From Flavonifractor sp052065355 (GTDB lineage: Bacteria > Bacillota > Clostridia > Oscillospirales > Oscillospiraceae): 64,000 nucleotides of DNA. The position numbers and the translations under genes were made by a program. The notes beneath the pieces were generated by a model. It did no database searches and had not been told where the DNA came from. It saw only the letters and a program-made list of their open reading frames with translations. Below, in pieces: positions 14,975-23,585 of the stretch (position 1 is the first letter of the stretch; each line of letters opens with the position of its first letter). The stretch covers positions 1-64,000 of the forward strand of contig NZ_JBQHUF010000004.1 in the NCBI RefSeq assembly GCF_052065355.1, in the 5' to 3' direction.

Positions 14975-15988
14975 ATGAGCATTAAAGTTGGCATTAACGG
15001 CTTTGGCCGGATTGGTCGTCTGGTGTTCCGCGCTGGTATCAATCGCGACGACATCGAGTTCGTGGGCATCAACGATCCTTTCATGACCCCCGACTACATG
15101 GCCTACATGCTCCGTTATGATACCATGCACGGCCAGTTCGACGGCACCATCGAGTACACCGATGACGCCATCATTGTCAACGGCAAGACCGTGAAGTTCT
15201 TCGCCTGCATGGACCCCAAGGACATCCCCTGGGGCGAGGTTGGTGCTGAGTACGTTGTGGAGTCCACCGGCGTGTTCCTGACTCAGGAGAAGGCCCAGGC
15301 TCACATCGACGCCGGCGCCAAGAAGGTTGTTATGTCCGCTCCTTCCAAGGACTCCACCCCCATGTTCGTCATGGGCGTGAACCACAACACCTACACCTCC
15401 GACATGAAGTTCGTGTCCAACGCCTCCTGCACCACCAACTGCCTGGCTCCCATCGCCAAGGTGCTGCACGACAACTGGGGCATCACCGATGGTCTGATGA
15501 CCACCGTTCACTCCACCACCGCTACCCAGAAGACCGTTGACGGCCCCTCCAAGAAGGATTGGCGCGGCGGCCGTGCCGCTGCCGGCAACATCATCCCCTC
15601 CTCCACCGGCGCCGCCAAGGCCGTGGGCAAGGTCATTCCCGAGCTGAACGGCAAGCTGACCGGTATGTCCATGCGTGTTCCCACCCTGGACGTGTCCGTG
15701 GTGGACCTGACTGTCAACCTGGCTAAGCCCGCCAAGTACGACGAGATCTGCGCCGCTATGAAGGCCGCTTCCGAGGGCGAGCTGAAGGGCATCCTGGGCT
15801 ACACCGAGGACGCCGTTGTCTCCTCCGACTTCCTGGGCGACTCCCGCACCTCCATCTTCGACGCTGGCGCCGGCATCGCTCTGACCGATACCTTCGTGAA
15901 GGTCGTGTCCTGGTACGACAACGAGTGGGGTTACTCCAACAAGGTGCTGGACCTCATCGCTCATATGTATTCCGTGGACCACAAGTAA
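14975..15988 (+). CDS. gap: Glyceraldehyde-3-phosphate dehydrogenase (NAD, phosphorylating)
   Basis: 337 residues. NAD-binding INGFGRIGRL (8-17), catalytic Cys152 in SNASCTTNC, catalytic His179 in MTTVHSTTATQ, and C-terminal SWYDNEWGYSNKV. Glycolytic enzyme converting G3P to 1,3-bisphosphoglycerate. Codon use differs from the neighbours (more GGT, GCT and GTT codons, few rare ones), as expected for a very highly expressed gene. It has its own promoter and terminator. Confidence 0.97.
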   Translation: MSIKVGINGFGRIGRLVFRAGINRDDIEFVGINDPFMTPDYMAYMLRYDTMHGQFDGTIEYTDDAIIVNGKTVKFFACMDPKDIPWGEVGAEYVVESTGVFLTQEKAQAHIDAGAKKVVMSAPSKDSTPMFVMGVNHNTYTSDMKFVSNASCTTNCLAPIAKVLHDNWGITDGLMTTVHSTTATQKTVDGPSKKDWRGGRAAAGNIIPSSTGAAKAVGKVIPELNGKLTGMSMRVPTLDVSVVDLTVNLAKPAKYDEICAAMKAASEGELKGILGYTEDAVVSSDFLGDSRTSIFDAGAGIALTDTFVKVVSWYDNEWGYSNKVLDLIAHMYSVDHK

Positions 15989-16022
15989 GTGACAGTCCCA
16001 CATAACTGACCGGCACAAATTT

Positions 16023-16072
16023 GCCCGTGCAGGTCGGGAGACGCGAGCTCCCGACCCGCGCGGGCTTTTTTT
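16023..16072 (+). terminator. Terminator of gap
   Basis: Nested hairpin with outer arms GCCCG/CGGGC and inner arms GGTCGGGAG/CTCCCGACC, followed by seven T. Confidence 0.92.
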
Positions 16073-16080
16073 GTCTGTCC

Positions 16081-16120
16081 AAAAATGGCTGGCTTCGGTA
16101 TCCGGAAGCCAGCCATTTTT
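16081..16120 (-). terminator. Terminator of the 16-25 kb minus-strand operon
   Basis: 16-bp perfect stem AAAAATGGCTGGCTTC with an 8-base loop and its complement. It lies between the gap terminator and the TSUP stop codon and can end transcripts from the minus strand. Confidence 0.88.
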
Positions 16121-16149
16121 TGTTCTTTGGGCTCCAGGCGCCCGTGCGT

Positions 16150-16872
16150 CTAGAAAAAGGTCCGCAGCAGATAGAACAGTCCCATTCCAATGAGGAAGAG
16201 ACCCACCAGCTTTTTCAGCCCCGTATCGGAAAGCCGCCGGAACGCCATCAGCCCCAGGGCGAGGCCGATCAGCACACCGACAATGCCCACGGCGCCGAAC
16301 AGCAGGACTGTACCCTGCAAATTCCCAGCCAGGAAGTGGATCAGGATCAGGAACAGGGAGGTAATGGAGAAGTGGGCCTGAATGGTGGCAGAATACTCCT
16401 CTTTTCCGTTGGAGGCCGCCAGGATATAGGCAGCCACCGGGGGTCCGGCGATCCCAAACAGTCCGCCGAAAAAGCCGCCGACCAACCCCGCCGCAACACC
16501 GGTAGCCATCGTGGGACGCAGCTTGGCCCGGTCGCTGAAGGAGTGGAAAAAGGTCCCCAGGCAGATCAGCAATACGCCCAGCAGCCGGTAGAGCAGGTTG
16601 GTATCCAGCTGAAACAGAGCGAAAAATCCAAACAGGCTGGCGCCGCATGAGAACACGGTGGGCCAAAGGAGCAGGCTCCAGCGGATCTTCCGCCACTGGC
16701 GGATGGCCATGAAGAGCATGGAGACCACGCCGGTGATGAGCTCCAGCACCACCGCCGTCTCCAGCGGCAGGAACAGGCTCCAGAAGCAGACGCAGATCAC
16801 GGCGTAGCCCAGTCCGCAGGTGACCTGGACAAAGCTCCCCAGCAGCGCCACGGCTACGATCCCCCAAAACAC
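16150..16872 (-). CDS. TSUP family permease (TauE/SafE type)
   Basis: 240 residues with about eight hydrophobic segments, starting with a GTG codon 5 bases after GAGGAGGGG. The family repeat shows as GLVGGFFGGLFGIAGPPVAAYIL (second half) and FVQVTCGLGYAVICVCFW (first half). TSUP proteins export or import sulfite, sulfonates such as sulfoacetate, and other organosulfur anions; some members carry other small anions. It is the last gene of the minus-strand catabolic cluster, 24 bases after deoC, so it may export the end product of the pathway. Substrate unproven. Confidence 0.85.
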   Translation of the reverse strand: MFWGIVAVALLGSFVQVTCGLGYAVICVCFWSLFLPLETAVVLELITGVVSMLFMAIRQWRKIRWSLLLWPTVFSCGASLFGFFALFQLDTNLLYRLLGVLLICLGTFFHSFSDRAKLRPTMATGVAAGLVGGFFGGLFGIAGPPVAAYILAASNGKEEYSATIQAHFSITSLFLILIHFLAGNLQGTVLLFGAVGIVGVLIGLALGLMAFRRLSDTGLKKLVGLFLIGMGLFYLLRTFF

Positions 16873-16896
16873 GCTACCCCTCCTCTCGCCCTGCTG

Positions 16897-17589
16897 TCAT
16901 CCGCTGTGCCGGGCGGAAAATTCTCCAATGATGTCCGGTATAAAGCCCGAGCCGATCCGGCTGGCGCCCAGCTCGATCATCTGAAGGGTCTTGTCCAGGG
17001 TCCGCATGGCGCCGGCGGCCTTGATGCGGACCCGGTCCCCTACCACCTGCTTCATGAGCCGGACATCGTCAGCCTCCGCGCCGCCCGTTCCAAAGCCCGT
17101 GGAGGTCTTTACGTAGTCGATCCCCTGCTCCACAGCCACCTCGCAGGCTCCCCGGATCTCCTCAGGGCTCAGGTAGCAGTTCTCCAGGATCACCTTTGCC
17201 AACGCCCCCTGCTCATGGCAGAGCGCTGTCATCTCCCGCATCTCTTCGGCGATGTAGCGGTAGTCGTGGTCCAACAGCTTTCCAATGTTCAGGACATAGT
17301 CGATCTCCTCCGCGCCCTGGGACAGGGCAATGCGGGCCTCCTCCCGTTTGGCCGCCACGGACATCTGGCCAAAGGGGAATCCGGCGGTGGAGCCCACCTT
17401 GATGCCGATATCCCGAAGCTGCTCCACCGCATAGGAGACCCAGGCTCCGTTGACGGCGGCAGAGTAAACCTGATACCGTTTGCATTCCAGGAGGAACTGG
17501 TCAAATTCCGCCTGGCGGCAGGTTGGCCCCAGCAGGGCATAGTCAAAATAGGACGCCAGCTGGCGGGCAGTGGAAATCTCGCATTTCAT
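16897..17589 (-). CDS. DeoC/deoxyribose-phosphate aldolase family class I aldolase
   Basis: 230 residues. Schiff-base Lys161 in YVKTSTGFG, second active-site Lys190 in RIKAAGAMRT, and the acidic residue in EIDYVLN (Asp97). All three match the DeoC catalytic set. The usual substrate is 2-deoxyribose-5-phosphate (to acetaldehyde and G3P), but the genes around it include no nucleoside phosphorylase or phosphopentomutase. In this cluster it may cleave another ketose or aldose phosphate made by the PfkB kinase two genes upstream. Confidence 0.85.
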   Translation of the reverse strand: MKCEISTARQLASYFDYALLGPTCRQAEFDQFLLECKRYQVYSAAVNGAWVSYAVEQLRDIGIKVGSTAGFPFGQMSVAAKREEARIALSQGAEEIDYVLNIGKLLDHDYRYIAEEMREMTALCHEQGALAKVILENCYLSPEEIRGACEVAVEQGIDYVKTSTGFGTGGAEADDVRLMKQVVGDRVRIKAAGAMRTLDKTLQMIELGASRIGSGFIPDIIGEFSARHSG

Positions 17590-17629
17590 GCCATCAATCC
17601 TTTCTGTTCATCGGGTGGGACAGGCGTGG

Positions 17630-18289
17630 CTACGAAGCGTCCAGGACCTGGCGGCAGGCCTGGATCCGCTCCGCGCTCAGGCCGCCCTGATAAAAGGTAA
17701 AGGCACCCATGACCAGCATATCCGCGCCCTGCTCGGCGCACAGAGGGCCGTTCTGCAGGTCGATGCCTCCATCCACGGAAATGAGCCAGGACTGCCGGTT
17801 GGCCTGGCGGCAGGCGTTTGCCGCCCGGATGGTCTCCAGGCAGTCAGGCTGGAAGGACTGGCCGGAAAAGCCCGGCCGGACTCCCATGACCAGCAGCAGG
17901 TCCAGCTCCGACACATAGGGGCGGGCCAGCTCGAAGGACTCGCCCGGCGAGAGCGCCAGACCGGCTTTCATGCCCAGCTGACGGATCCGCCGCAGAGCCC
18001 GCCCCGGTTCAGGCACGCTCTGGAGGTGGATGGTGGCCAGATCGGCTCCCGCCTCAGCCAGGCGCTCCAGGTAGGTCTCCGCGTTGTCCATCATCAGATG
18101 GGCGTCGATGGTACAGGGGTACCGGGCGCGGAGCGCCCGGATCAGGTCAAAATTGAAGCAGAGATTGGGCACCAGGTGGGCATCCATCAGGTCAATGTGG
18201 AAGGTGGAGCAGCCTTCGCTCAGAAGCAGCTCCGCGTCCTGCGCCAGATGGAGAAGGTCGCCGCAGATCAGAGTAGACGAATAGATCAC
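17630..18289 (-). CDS. Ribulose-phosphate 3-epimerase family protein (first paralogue)
   Basis: 219-residue TIM barrel. Metal site HIDLMDAHLVPN (His31, Asp33) and DAHLM (His64), phosphate loop VRPGFSGQSF, and C-terminal VDGGIDLQNG. The GFSGQ loop is close to the canonical GFGGQ, so a phosphorylated substrate is likely, perhaps an allulose-6-phosphate-type ketose. It lies between the PfkB kinase and the DeoC-type aldolase, suggesting a kinase, epimerase, aldolase module. Confidence 0.85.
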   Translation of the reverse strand: MIYSSTLICGDLLHLAQDAELLLSEGCSTFHIDLMDAHLVPNLCFNFDLIRALRARYPCTIDAHLMMDNAETYLERLAEAGADLATIHLQSVPEPGRALRRIRQLGMKAGLALSPGESFELARPYVSELDLLLVMGVRPGFSGQSFQPDCLETIRAANACRQANRQSWLISVDGGIDLQNGPLCAEQGADMLVMGAFTFYQGGLSAERIQACRQVLDAS

Positions 18290-18305
18290 CGCATGTTTCC
18301 TCCCT

Positions 18306-19235
18306 TCAGGAGATCTTTTTCAGGAGCGCATCCACCTGCTCCCTGCTGATCGTCCGGGAGGAGGCGCCCATCTGGGAGATGGACAGCGCCGCCGTGGCGG
18401 CGGCAAAGCGGCAGCAGTCGAAGAGGGAGCTCCCCTCCAACAGCGCGCAGAGAAAGCCGGCGGCAAAGTTATCTCCGGCGCCGGTGGTATCCAGCGCCCG
18501 CGCCGGGACGGCGGGAACGAAAAACTGCTCCTGCCGGCTGCGGGCAAAGCACCCGTCCCGCCCTGTCTTGACCACCACATGCTTGATGCCGCAGTCCAGC
18601 AGGGCGCTGGTGATGGACTCCAGATCCCGCTGACCGGTCAGGAGGGAGGCCTCTTCATAGTTGGGGAAAAAGTAGTCCAGTCGGGACAGCCCCGGCTTCA
18701 GTTCGTCCAGCGAATACAGTCTGCCGTTGCACATCACATCGGCGCACAGGACAGCGCCGCTGGCCGCGGCGGCGGCCGTAAAGCGGTCAATGTCCTCCGG
18801 CGTCAGGAAGGGCGGAGCCAGCAGGCTGCCGATGGAGATGATCCTGGCGCTGCCGGCGGCGGGCAGCGGCGGAGTAAAGAGGCTGCCTTTGGCCGGAACG
18901 GCCTCGTGGATGAAGTAGCGCTGTCCGTCGTTCTGGATCAGTATGACATTGACGCGGGAGCATCCGGGCGAGAGGACAATGTCCTCTGTGGGGACGCCTT
19001 TGTGCTTCAGCTGTTCCAGAATCAGCCCGCCTGTGGCATCGGTCCCCAACCCTGTCATCAGGCCGGCGTTTACACCCAGATGCCGCAGGGCTATCGCCTG
19101 GTTGACCGCGTCTCCGCCTACTTCCAGGGCGACTTGCTCACAGTTTTTCGCCTCGCCCAGGAAAGGAGCCGTCACATCCGCGCCCCGAATCAGCACGTCC
19201 AGGCAGCCGATCCCAACACACATCACATCCCACAC
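18306..19235 (-). CDS. PfkB family carbohydrate kinase
   Basis: 309 residues. Substrate-side glycine motif EVGGDAVNQAIALRHLG (about 38-54) and the C-terminal PfkB signature DTTGAGDNFAAGF (catalytic Asp in GAGD, about 253). It phosphorylates a sugar or nucleoside hydroxyl using ATP. It starts after the terminator-like hairpin that follows the transporter genes, so its expression may be partly uncoupled from them. The family alone does not fix the substrate; sulfofructose kinase YihV is one known relative. Confidence 0.88.
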   Translation of the reverse strand: MWDVMCVGIGCLDVLIRGADVTAPFLGEAKNCEQVALEVGGDAVNQAIALRHLGVNAGLMTGLGTDATGGLILEQLKHKGVPTEDIVLSPGCSRVNVILIQNDGQRYFIHEAVPAKGSLFTPPLPAAGSARIISIGSLLAPPFLTPEDIDRFTAAAAASGAVLCADVMCNGRLYSLDELKPGLSRLDYFFPNYEEASLLTGQRDLESITSALLDCGIKHVVVKTGRDGCFARSRQEQFFVPAVPARALDTTGAGDNFAAGFLCALLEGSSLFDCCRFAAATAALSISQMGASSRTISREQVDALLKKIS

Positions 19236-19296
19236 GGGGGACCTCCTCCTCTCATATCTGCCGCCCCGAACAGGCGGCGGTCACCGCTATAAGCTG

Positions 19297-19341
19297 AAAA
19301 AAAGCGGCCGGCCTCACATGCTGCGCAGGGAGGCCGGCCGC
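19297..19341 (-). terminator. Terminator/attenuator between transporter and kinase genes
   Basis: GCGGCCGGCCTC (19304-19315) pairs with GAGGCCGGCCGC (19330-19341). The minus strand then runs into seven T. It lies after the solute-binding protein stop and about 60 bases before the kinase start. It may set a higher level for the upstream genes. Confidence 0.8.
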
Positions 19342-19365
19342 AGGCGGACCTGTAAGAAGACCTGC

Positions 19366-20583
19366 TTACTGGCCCAAATAGTTCTCCACCGCGGTTTTCA
19401 TAAAGGTAAAGTTGCAGGAATCAAAGAGCGTCTTGGGGTTGCCGCTCTCCACGTTCCCCAGCTTGTCGTTGTACAGCAGCTCCATCAGCTCATAGGCGTG
19501 GCCGGTACCCTCGTCAAAGCCCACCAGATAGTCGGACAGATCCTGCGCACTGTACACGATGTAATCCTCACAGAAGAAGGAGTCCTTGGCGGCCTCCGTC
19601 ACCTCTTCGGCCATGTCGGCAGCCTCTTCCTCGTGGGAGCTGCGGTAATCCAGCGCCTTGACCAGAGCGTTCATGAAACGCTGGGCCACGTCGGGGTTTT
19701 CCTCCAGCCAGTTGTTGTTGGCTACCCAGGTGTTGATGTAGGTGTAATCCGGCATGTGGGTCTCCGCCGTAGCCACCTTGATGCCGCCGGCATTGCGGAT
19801 GGTGTTGGTGGAGGGAGAATAGCAGCAGCACATCTTGGCGTCGCCGGCCTGGAAGGCGGCGGGGATGGTATCGTTGCTCATGCTGTAGAAGAACACCCGG
19901 TAAGCCTCGTCACCGGTGGGATTGGGATTGGTATAGCCCTCCAGGAAGGAGCTGTCCTCGGTGTCGATCCACAGCTTCTCCTCGTCAGGCACCTCCGTGT
20001 CGCCAGGGCCGCCGTAGAGGTTGACCCGGGTCACGAACTCCTTCATCCAGCCGCCGGGGGTGGTGCTGGTATCCACGAATACGGTCTGGCCCTTCAGGGC
20101 GTTGTAGATCTCCTCCCAGGTGGAGTCGGGGGTCAGGCCCACGCTCTCATCCACCAGGAACTGCTCGTTGTTGGAAATGCAGTCCATGAACACGAAGCTG
20201 ACGGGCACGCCGCTGGCGTCCATGGCGTTCCACGCCACGCCGGCGCCGATGAAGCCGATGTCCAGGGTGGGATTCTCGGTACGCATGGCGGCCATCTCAG
20301 CAGCGCCGCCGGTGACGATGGTGTAGTTGGCGTTGATGTGCTCCTCCTCAAAGTAGCCCATCTTCAGGGCGGTGGCAAAGAGGGAGGCGCCGGGAGCGTT
20401 GTTGTGGATGCCCACGTTGACCGTGGCCCACTCCGCGTCGCTGGTCCCCTGACCGGCAGTCTCGGTCTGGGAGGGATTGGAGGTCTGGGTATCGTCTCCG
20501 GCCGGGTCGCTGTTGGAGCAGCCGGCCAGCGCAGAGATGAGCAGCGCGGCGCAGAGCATGAGCAGAGACAGACGTTTCTTCAT
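19366..20583 (-). CDS. ABC transporter solute-binding lipoprotein, SsuA/TauA/NMT1-like
   Basis: 405 residues from the ATG at 20583. Basic start MKKR, hydrophobic core and lipobox LAGC with lipidated Cys22, then an acidic Thr/Ser linker. The mature part (VNVGIHNNAPGASLFATALKMGYFEEE, then GAAEMAAMRTENPTLDIGFIGAGVAWNAM) is typical of the nitrate/sulfonate/taurine/pyrimidine-precursor binding family. It delivers ligand to the permease and ATPase encoded just upstream. Ligand not determinable; sulfonates are common for this family. Confidence 0.87.
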   Translation of the reverse strand: MKKRLSLLMLCAALLISALAGCSNSDPAGDDTQTSNPSQTETAGQGTSDAEWATVNVGIHNNAPGASLFATALKMGYFEEEHINANYTIVTGGAAEMAAMRTENPTLDIGFIGAGVAWNAMDASGVPVSFVFMDCISNNEQFLVDESVGLTPDSTWEEIYNALKGQTVFVDTSTTPGGWMKEFVTRVNLYGGPGDTEVPDEEKLWIDTEDSSFLEGYTNPNPTGDEAYRVFFYSMSNDTIPAAFQAGDAKMCCCYSPSTNTIRNAGGIKVATAETHMPDYTYINTWVANNNWLEENPDVAQRFMNALVKALDYRSSHEEEAADMAEEVTEAAKDSFFCEDYIVYSAQDLSDYLVGFDEGTGHAYELMELLYNDKLGNVESGNPKTLFDSCNFTFMKTAVENYLGQ

Positions 20584-20642
20584 GGGGAATCCTCCTTTTA
20601 TCATTGTTTCTTATTGCGACAGGAACACCCTGTAAAGGGTCA

Positions 20643-21494
20643 TTATTTCCGCACTTCCAGATACATCTGATAGACCGTGTTCCAGATGTGGTTCTTCATC
20701 TCCACGAACTCCGGGAGCAGCTTGGTGGCCTGGTTTCTGGGATAGGGCAGATTGACATCCACGATCTCCATGACCTTGCCGGGCCGGGCGCTCATGATGA
20801 CGATCTTGGTGGCCAGAAGAACGGCCTCCTCCACGTCGTGGGTGATGAAGAAGCAGGTCTTTTTCTCCTCCTGCCAGGTAATCAGCAGATCCTCCTGCAG
20901 CTGGGCACGGGTCTGGGCGTCCAGCGCGCCGAAGGGCTCGTCCATCAGCAGCACATCGGGGGCTACGGCGTAGCCGCGGGCGATGGCCACCCGCTGCTTC
21001 ATGCCGCCGGAGAGCTGCTTGGGATAGGCGTTCTCAAAGCCCTGGAGGTTGACCATCTTGATATACTTCTCACTCAGGGCCTGCTTCTCCGCCTTGGTGA
21101 GCTTGGTATATTCGGCCTTTTCCCGGGGGGCGTTGGTCTTGGGGTCCACCTCGCCCGCCTGGCGGAGCACCTTCTTGTACTTCATGCCGTACTCGATGTT
21201 CTTCTTCACCGTCATCCAGGGGAACAGGGCGTACTGCTGGAAGATGACGCCCCGGTCGGGGCCGGGACCCACCACAGGGGCTCCGTTCATGGTGACGGAG
21301 CCGTCGTCAAACCGCTCCAGTCCGGCGATGATGTTGAGCAGCGTGGTCTTGCCGCAGCCGGAGGGACCCACCACGCAGACGAACTCATTTTCGTAAATGT
21401 CCAGGCTCACGTCGTTCAAAGCCACCGTATCGCCTCTGGTAGGGTCCCGGTAGACCTTATTGACGTGGGAGATCTCAATCAATTTCTTAGCCAT
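20643..21494 (-). CDS. ABC transporter ATP-binding protein, TauB/SsuB type
   Basis: 283 residues. Walker A GPSGCGKTT, Q-loop VIFQQYALFPWMTV, signature LSGGMKQRVAIARG, Walker B VLLMDEPFGALD and H-loop ITHDVEEA. Between Q-loop and signature there is a longer charged, Lys-rich stretch (KKVLRQAGEVDPKTNAPREK and following, about 50 residues) than in the usual TauB/SsuB. It energises uptake together with the adjacent permease; 10 bases separate the genes. Confidence 0.92.
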   Translation of the reverse strand: MAKKLIEISHVNKVYRDPTRGDTVALNDVSLDIYENEFVCVVGPSGCGKTTLLNIIAGLERFDDGSVTMNGAPVVGPGPDRGVIFQQYALFPWMTVKKNIEYGMKYKKVLRQAGEVDPKTNAPREKAEYTKLTKAEKQALSEKYIKMVNLQGFENAYPKQLSGGMKQRVAIARGYAVAPDVLLMDEPFGALDAQTRAQLQEDLLITWQEEKKTCFFITHDVEEAVLLATKIVIMSARPGKVMEIVDVNLPYPRNQATKLLPEFVEMKNHIWNTVYQMYLEVRK

Positions 21495-21504
21495 GTTCCG
21501 CGCC

Positions 21505-22341
21505 TCACTTCCAACGGGTCAGCCGCGCCTCCAGGAGGAGCAGCACTTTATCCAGGATGTATCCGATCACGCCGATGGTTATAATGCCCAAGAGCACCAG
21601 ACTGGTGTTCATATATTGCTGTGCCAACTGGATTCTGGCGCCTAGTCCGTAGATGGTGCCCGTCATCTCAGCGGCGATCAGGGTGGTCAGGGAGGAAGCC
21701 ACTGCCAGCCGGGCGCCCACCAGGATATAGGGGAATGCCTCAGGCACCATCACGTCCAGGAAGAGGTTGATGTCCTTGGCTCCGAAGGTGTAGGCCGCCT
21801 TGACCAGGGTCAGGTCCACCTGCCGGATGCCCTGGTAGACGGTGACCACCACCACCAGGAAGGATGCGATAAAGATGATGATGTACTTGGCCTTTTCCGT
21901 CAGGCCGGCGGCCAGGATGACCAGAGGGATCATAGCCAGCGGGGGGATGGTACGCAGGAACTGGATCCAGGGCTCCAGCAGGTTGCGCACCTTGGGATAC
22001 CAGCCCATCAGGAAGGCCACGGGAATGGCGCAGATAAAGCCGGTGCTGAAGCCGATAAGCACGCGCTGCAGAGAGATGGTCAGGTCCTTGAAATACCGGC
22101 CGTTGGAGGCGATCTCCTCCTGAAGGGCGTCCCAGACCTGCACAGGGCCGGCCAGGAAGGTGTTCAGACTTGGATCGCTGGACAGCGCTAACCAGAGAAT
22201 GACGGCGCACACCACGGAGACTATGTTCAGCGTGATGCGGGTGGCTCTTGTTCCGTCACTGAAATCCTTCAATTTGCGCGCCTTGACCTTTGGGGGGGCG
22301 GGCTCTGTGGTCTGACGCTTGTTGTTCTCCCAATCTGCCAT
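21505..22341 (-). CDS. ABC transporter permease, TauC/SsuC type
   Basis: 278 residues with a charged 35-residue N-terminus and about six membrane helices. The BPD_transp_1 EAA loop is visible as VKAAYTFGAKDINLFLDVMVPEAFPYILVGARLA, and WIQFLRTIPPLAMIPLVIL is the typical mid segment. It forms the channel for the TauABC/SsuABC-type importer and probably works as a homodimer, since only one permease gene is present. Confidence 0.92.
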   Translation of the reverse strand: MADWENNKRQTTEPAPPKVKARKLKDFSDGTRATRITLNIVSVVCAVILWLALSSDPSLNTFLAGPVQVWDALQEEIASNGRYFKDLTISLQRVLIGFSTGFICAIPVAFLMGWYPKVRNLLEPWIQFLRTIPPLAMIPLVILAAGLTEKAKYIIIFIASFLVVVVTVYQGIRQVDLTLVKAAYTFGAKDINLFLDVMVPEAFPYILVGARLAVASSLTTLIAAEMTGTIYGLGARIQLAQQYMNTSLVLLGIITIGVIGYILDKVLLLLEARLTRWK

Positions 22342-22442
22342 AGTGACCTCCTTGTTCCGCGTCCACGGCCAGTGCGGCTGGAAACGCTCTCACAAAAATG
22401 ATGACCGCCTGCGCGGTTCCCGTCTCAGAGAATTCGCTGTGC

Positions 22443-22904
22443 TCAGTAGACCCGGTGGCCTGCCTCGATCTCGGCCAGCATATGGAGCCGTCCGTCATGC
22501 TTGCCGGAATACTTGCCGAAAAGGAAGATCTCCACGATCTGTTCAAACTCATCCGGCGTGGTCAGCCAGGCTCCGGTGGCCAGGATCCGGGCGTCATTGT
22601 GCTCCCGGGCCATCAGCGCGGCAAAGGGCGTATAGCACAGCGCCGCCCTGGCGCCTCTGACCTTGTTGGCCGCCATAGCCACCCCCTGCCCGGTACCGCA
22701 GATGAGGATCCCTCGGTCGAACTGTCCGTCCCGGACAGCCTCGGCCACCTTCTGGGCGGCCACGGGATACTCACCGGCCTGGGCGGAATCACAGCCGAAG
22801 TCCGTGATGTCATAGCCCTTGGCGGTCAGCCGGCGGAGCATCTCGGTTTTCATGTCGTACCCCGCCAGGTCGCTGCCGATGACCAGTTTCAATTGTGTCT
22901 GCAT
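22443..22904 (-). CDS. RpiB/LacA/LacB family sugar isomerase with altered phosphate site
   Basis: 153 residues from the ATG at 22904 (GAGGTG 6 bases upstream; a GTG at 22913 is the alternative). Catalytic base Cys69 in ILICGTGQG and His102 in AREHND are intact. The usual SDHAG motif reads SDLAG, so a conserved His is lost. The C-terminal GGRHxxR region that supplies phosphate-binding Arg in RpiB reads SGKHDGRLHML. This suggests a substrate without the normal terminal phosphate. In the sulfo-transketolase pathway an RpiB-family enzyme isomerises 4-deoxy-4-sulfoerythrose. Confidence 0.82.
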   Translation of the reverse strand: MQTQLKLVIGSDLAGYDMKTEMLRRLTAKGYDITDFGCDSAQAGEYPVAAQKVAEAVRDGQFDRGILICGTGQGVAMAANKVRGARAALCYTPFAALMAREHNDARILATGAWLTTPDEFEQIVEIFLFGKYSGKHDGRLHMLAEIEAGHRVY

Positions 22905-22922
22905 CTCTTTCACCTCTGTGCG

Positions 22923-23585
22923 TCAAGCTTCGATCCAGGACCGGAACCGCCGGCAGGCGTCCGGTATGGGAATATCCTGTTGGAAAATGGCGTAGAATCC
23001 CAGGATCAGAACATCCGCGCCGCACAGTCTGCACTGGCGCCCGTTGTCCCGGTTGATCCCGCCGTCAATGGAAATGAGGTAATGGTGTCCGTTCTGCTCC
23101 CGCTCCTGCACCAGGGTGCGGATCTTCTGATAGGTGCCATCATCAAAGGGTCTGCGCACTCCGCCGGGCACGATGGACATGAGGATCACCATATCCGCCA
23201 GGGGCAGCAGCTCCCGGAACTCCTCCGGCGTGCGCTGGGGATTGATCACAATGCCCGGCTTCATGCCCGCCTGCCGGATCTCCCGGAGCAGAGCAGCGGG
23301 GTCCCGCGCCGTTTCAGGCACGAAGGAGAGGTAGTCGATCCCCACCGCCCCGCAGCGGTCCACATAGTCCTCCGGATTGGTCACCATCAGGTGGGCGTCC
23401 AGGGTAATGGTGGGAAAGGTCTCCTTCAGCTCCCGCGCCACGTCCAGATTGGCGCACAGGTTCGGCACGTTGTGCCCGTCCATAAAATCGATGTGCAGGA
23501 AGGGCATATCCCCTTCGATCAGCTGCCGCACATCCGCCTCCATGGCGATCTGCCGTGTGCAGGCCAGGCTGGGCGCATAGATCAT
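22923..23585 (-). CDS. Ribulose-phosphate 3-epimerase family protein (second paralogue, divergent)
   Basis: 220 residues. The start ATG overlaps the stop of the transketolase subunit (ATGA), showing translational coupling. Metal site HIDFMDGHNVPN and DAHLM are conserved, and SIDGGIN is at the C-terminal side. The phosphate loop, normally VNPGFGGQ, reads SIVPGGVRRPFD. That points to a different ligand end group than in the paralogue at 17630. It is grouped with the transketolase halves and the RpiB-like isomerase. Confidence 0.85.
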   Translation of the reverse strand: MIYAPSLACTRQIAMEADVRQLIEGDMPFLHIDFMDGHNVPNLCANLDVARELKETFPTITLDAHLMVTNPEDYVDRCGAVGIDYLSFVPETARDPAALLREIRQAGMKPGIVINPQRTPEEFRELLPLADMVILMSIVPGGVRRPFDDGTYQKIRTLVQEREQNGHHYLISIDGGINRDNGRQCRLCGADVLILGFYAIFQQDIPIPDACRRFRSWIEA

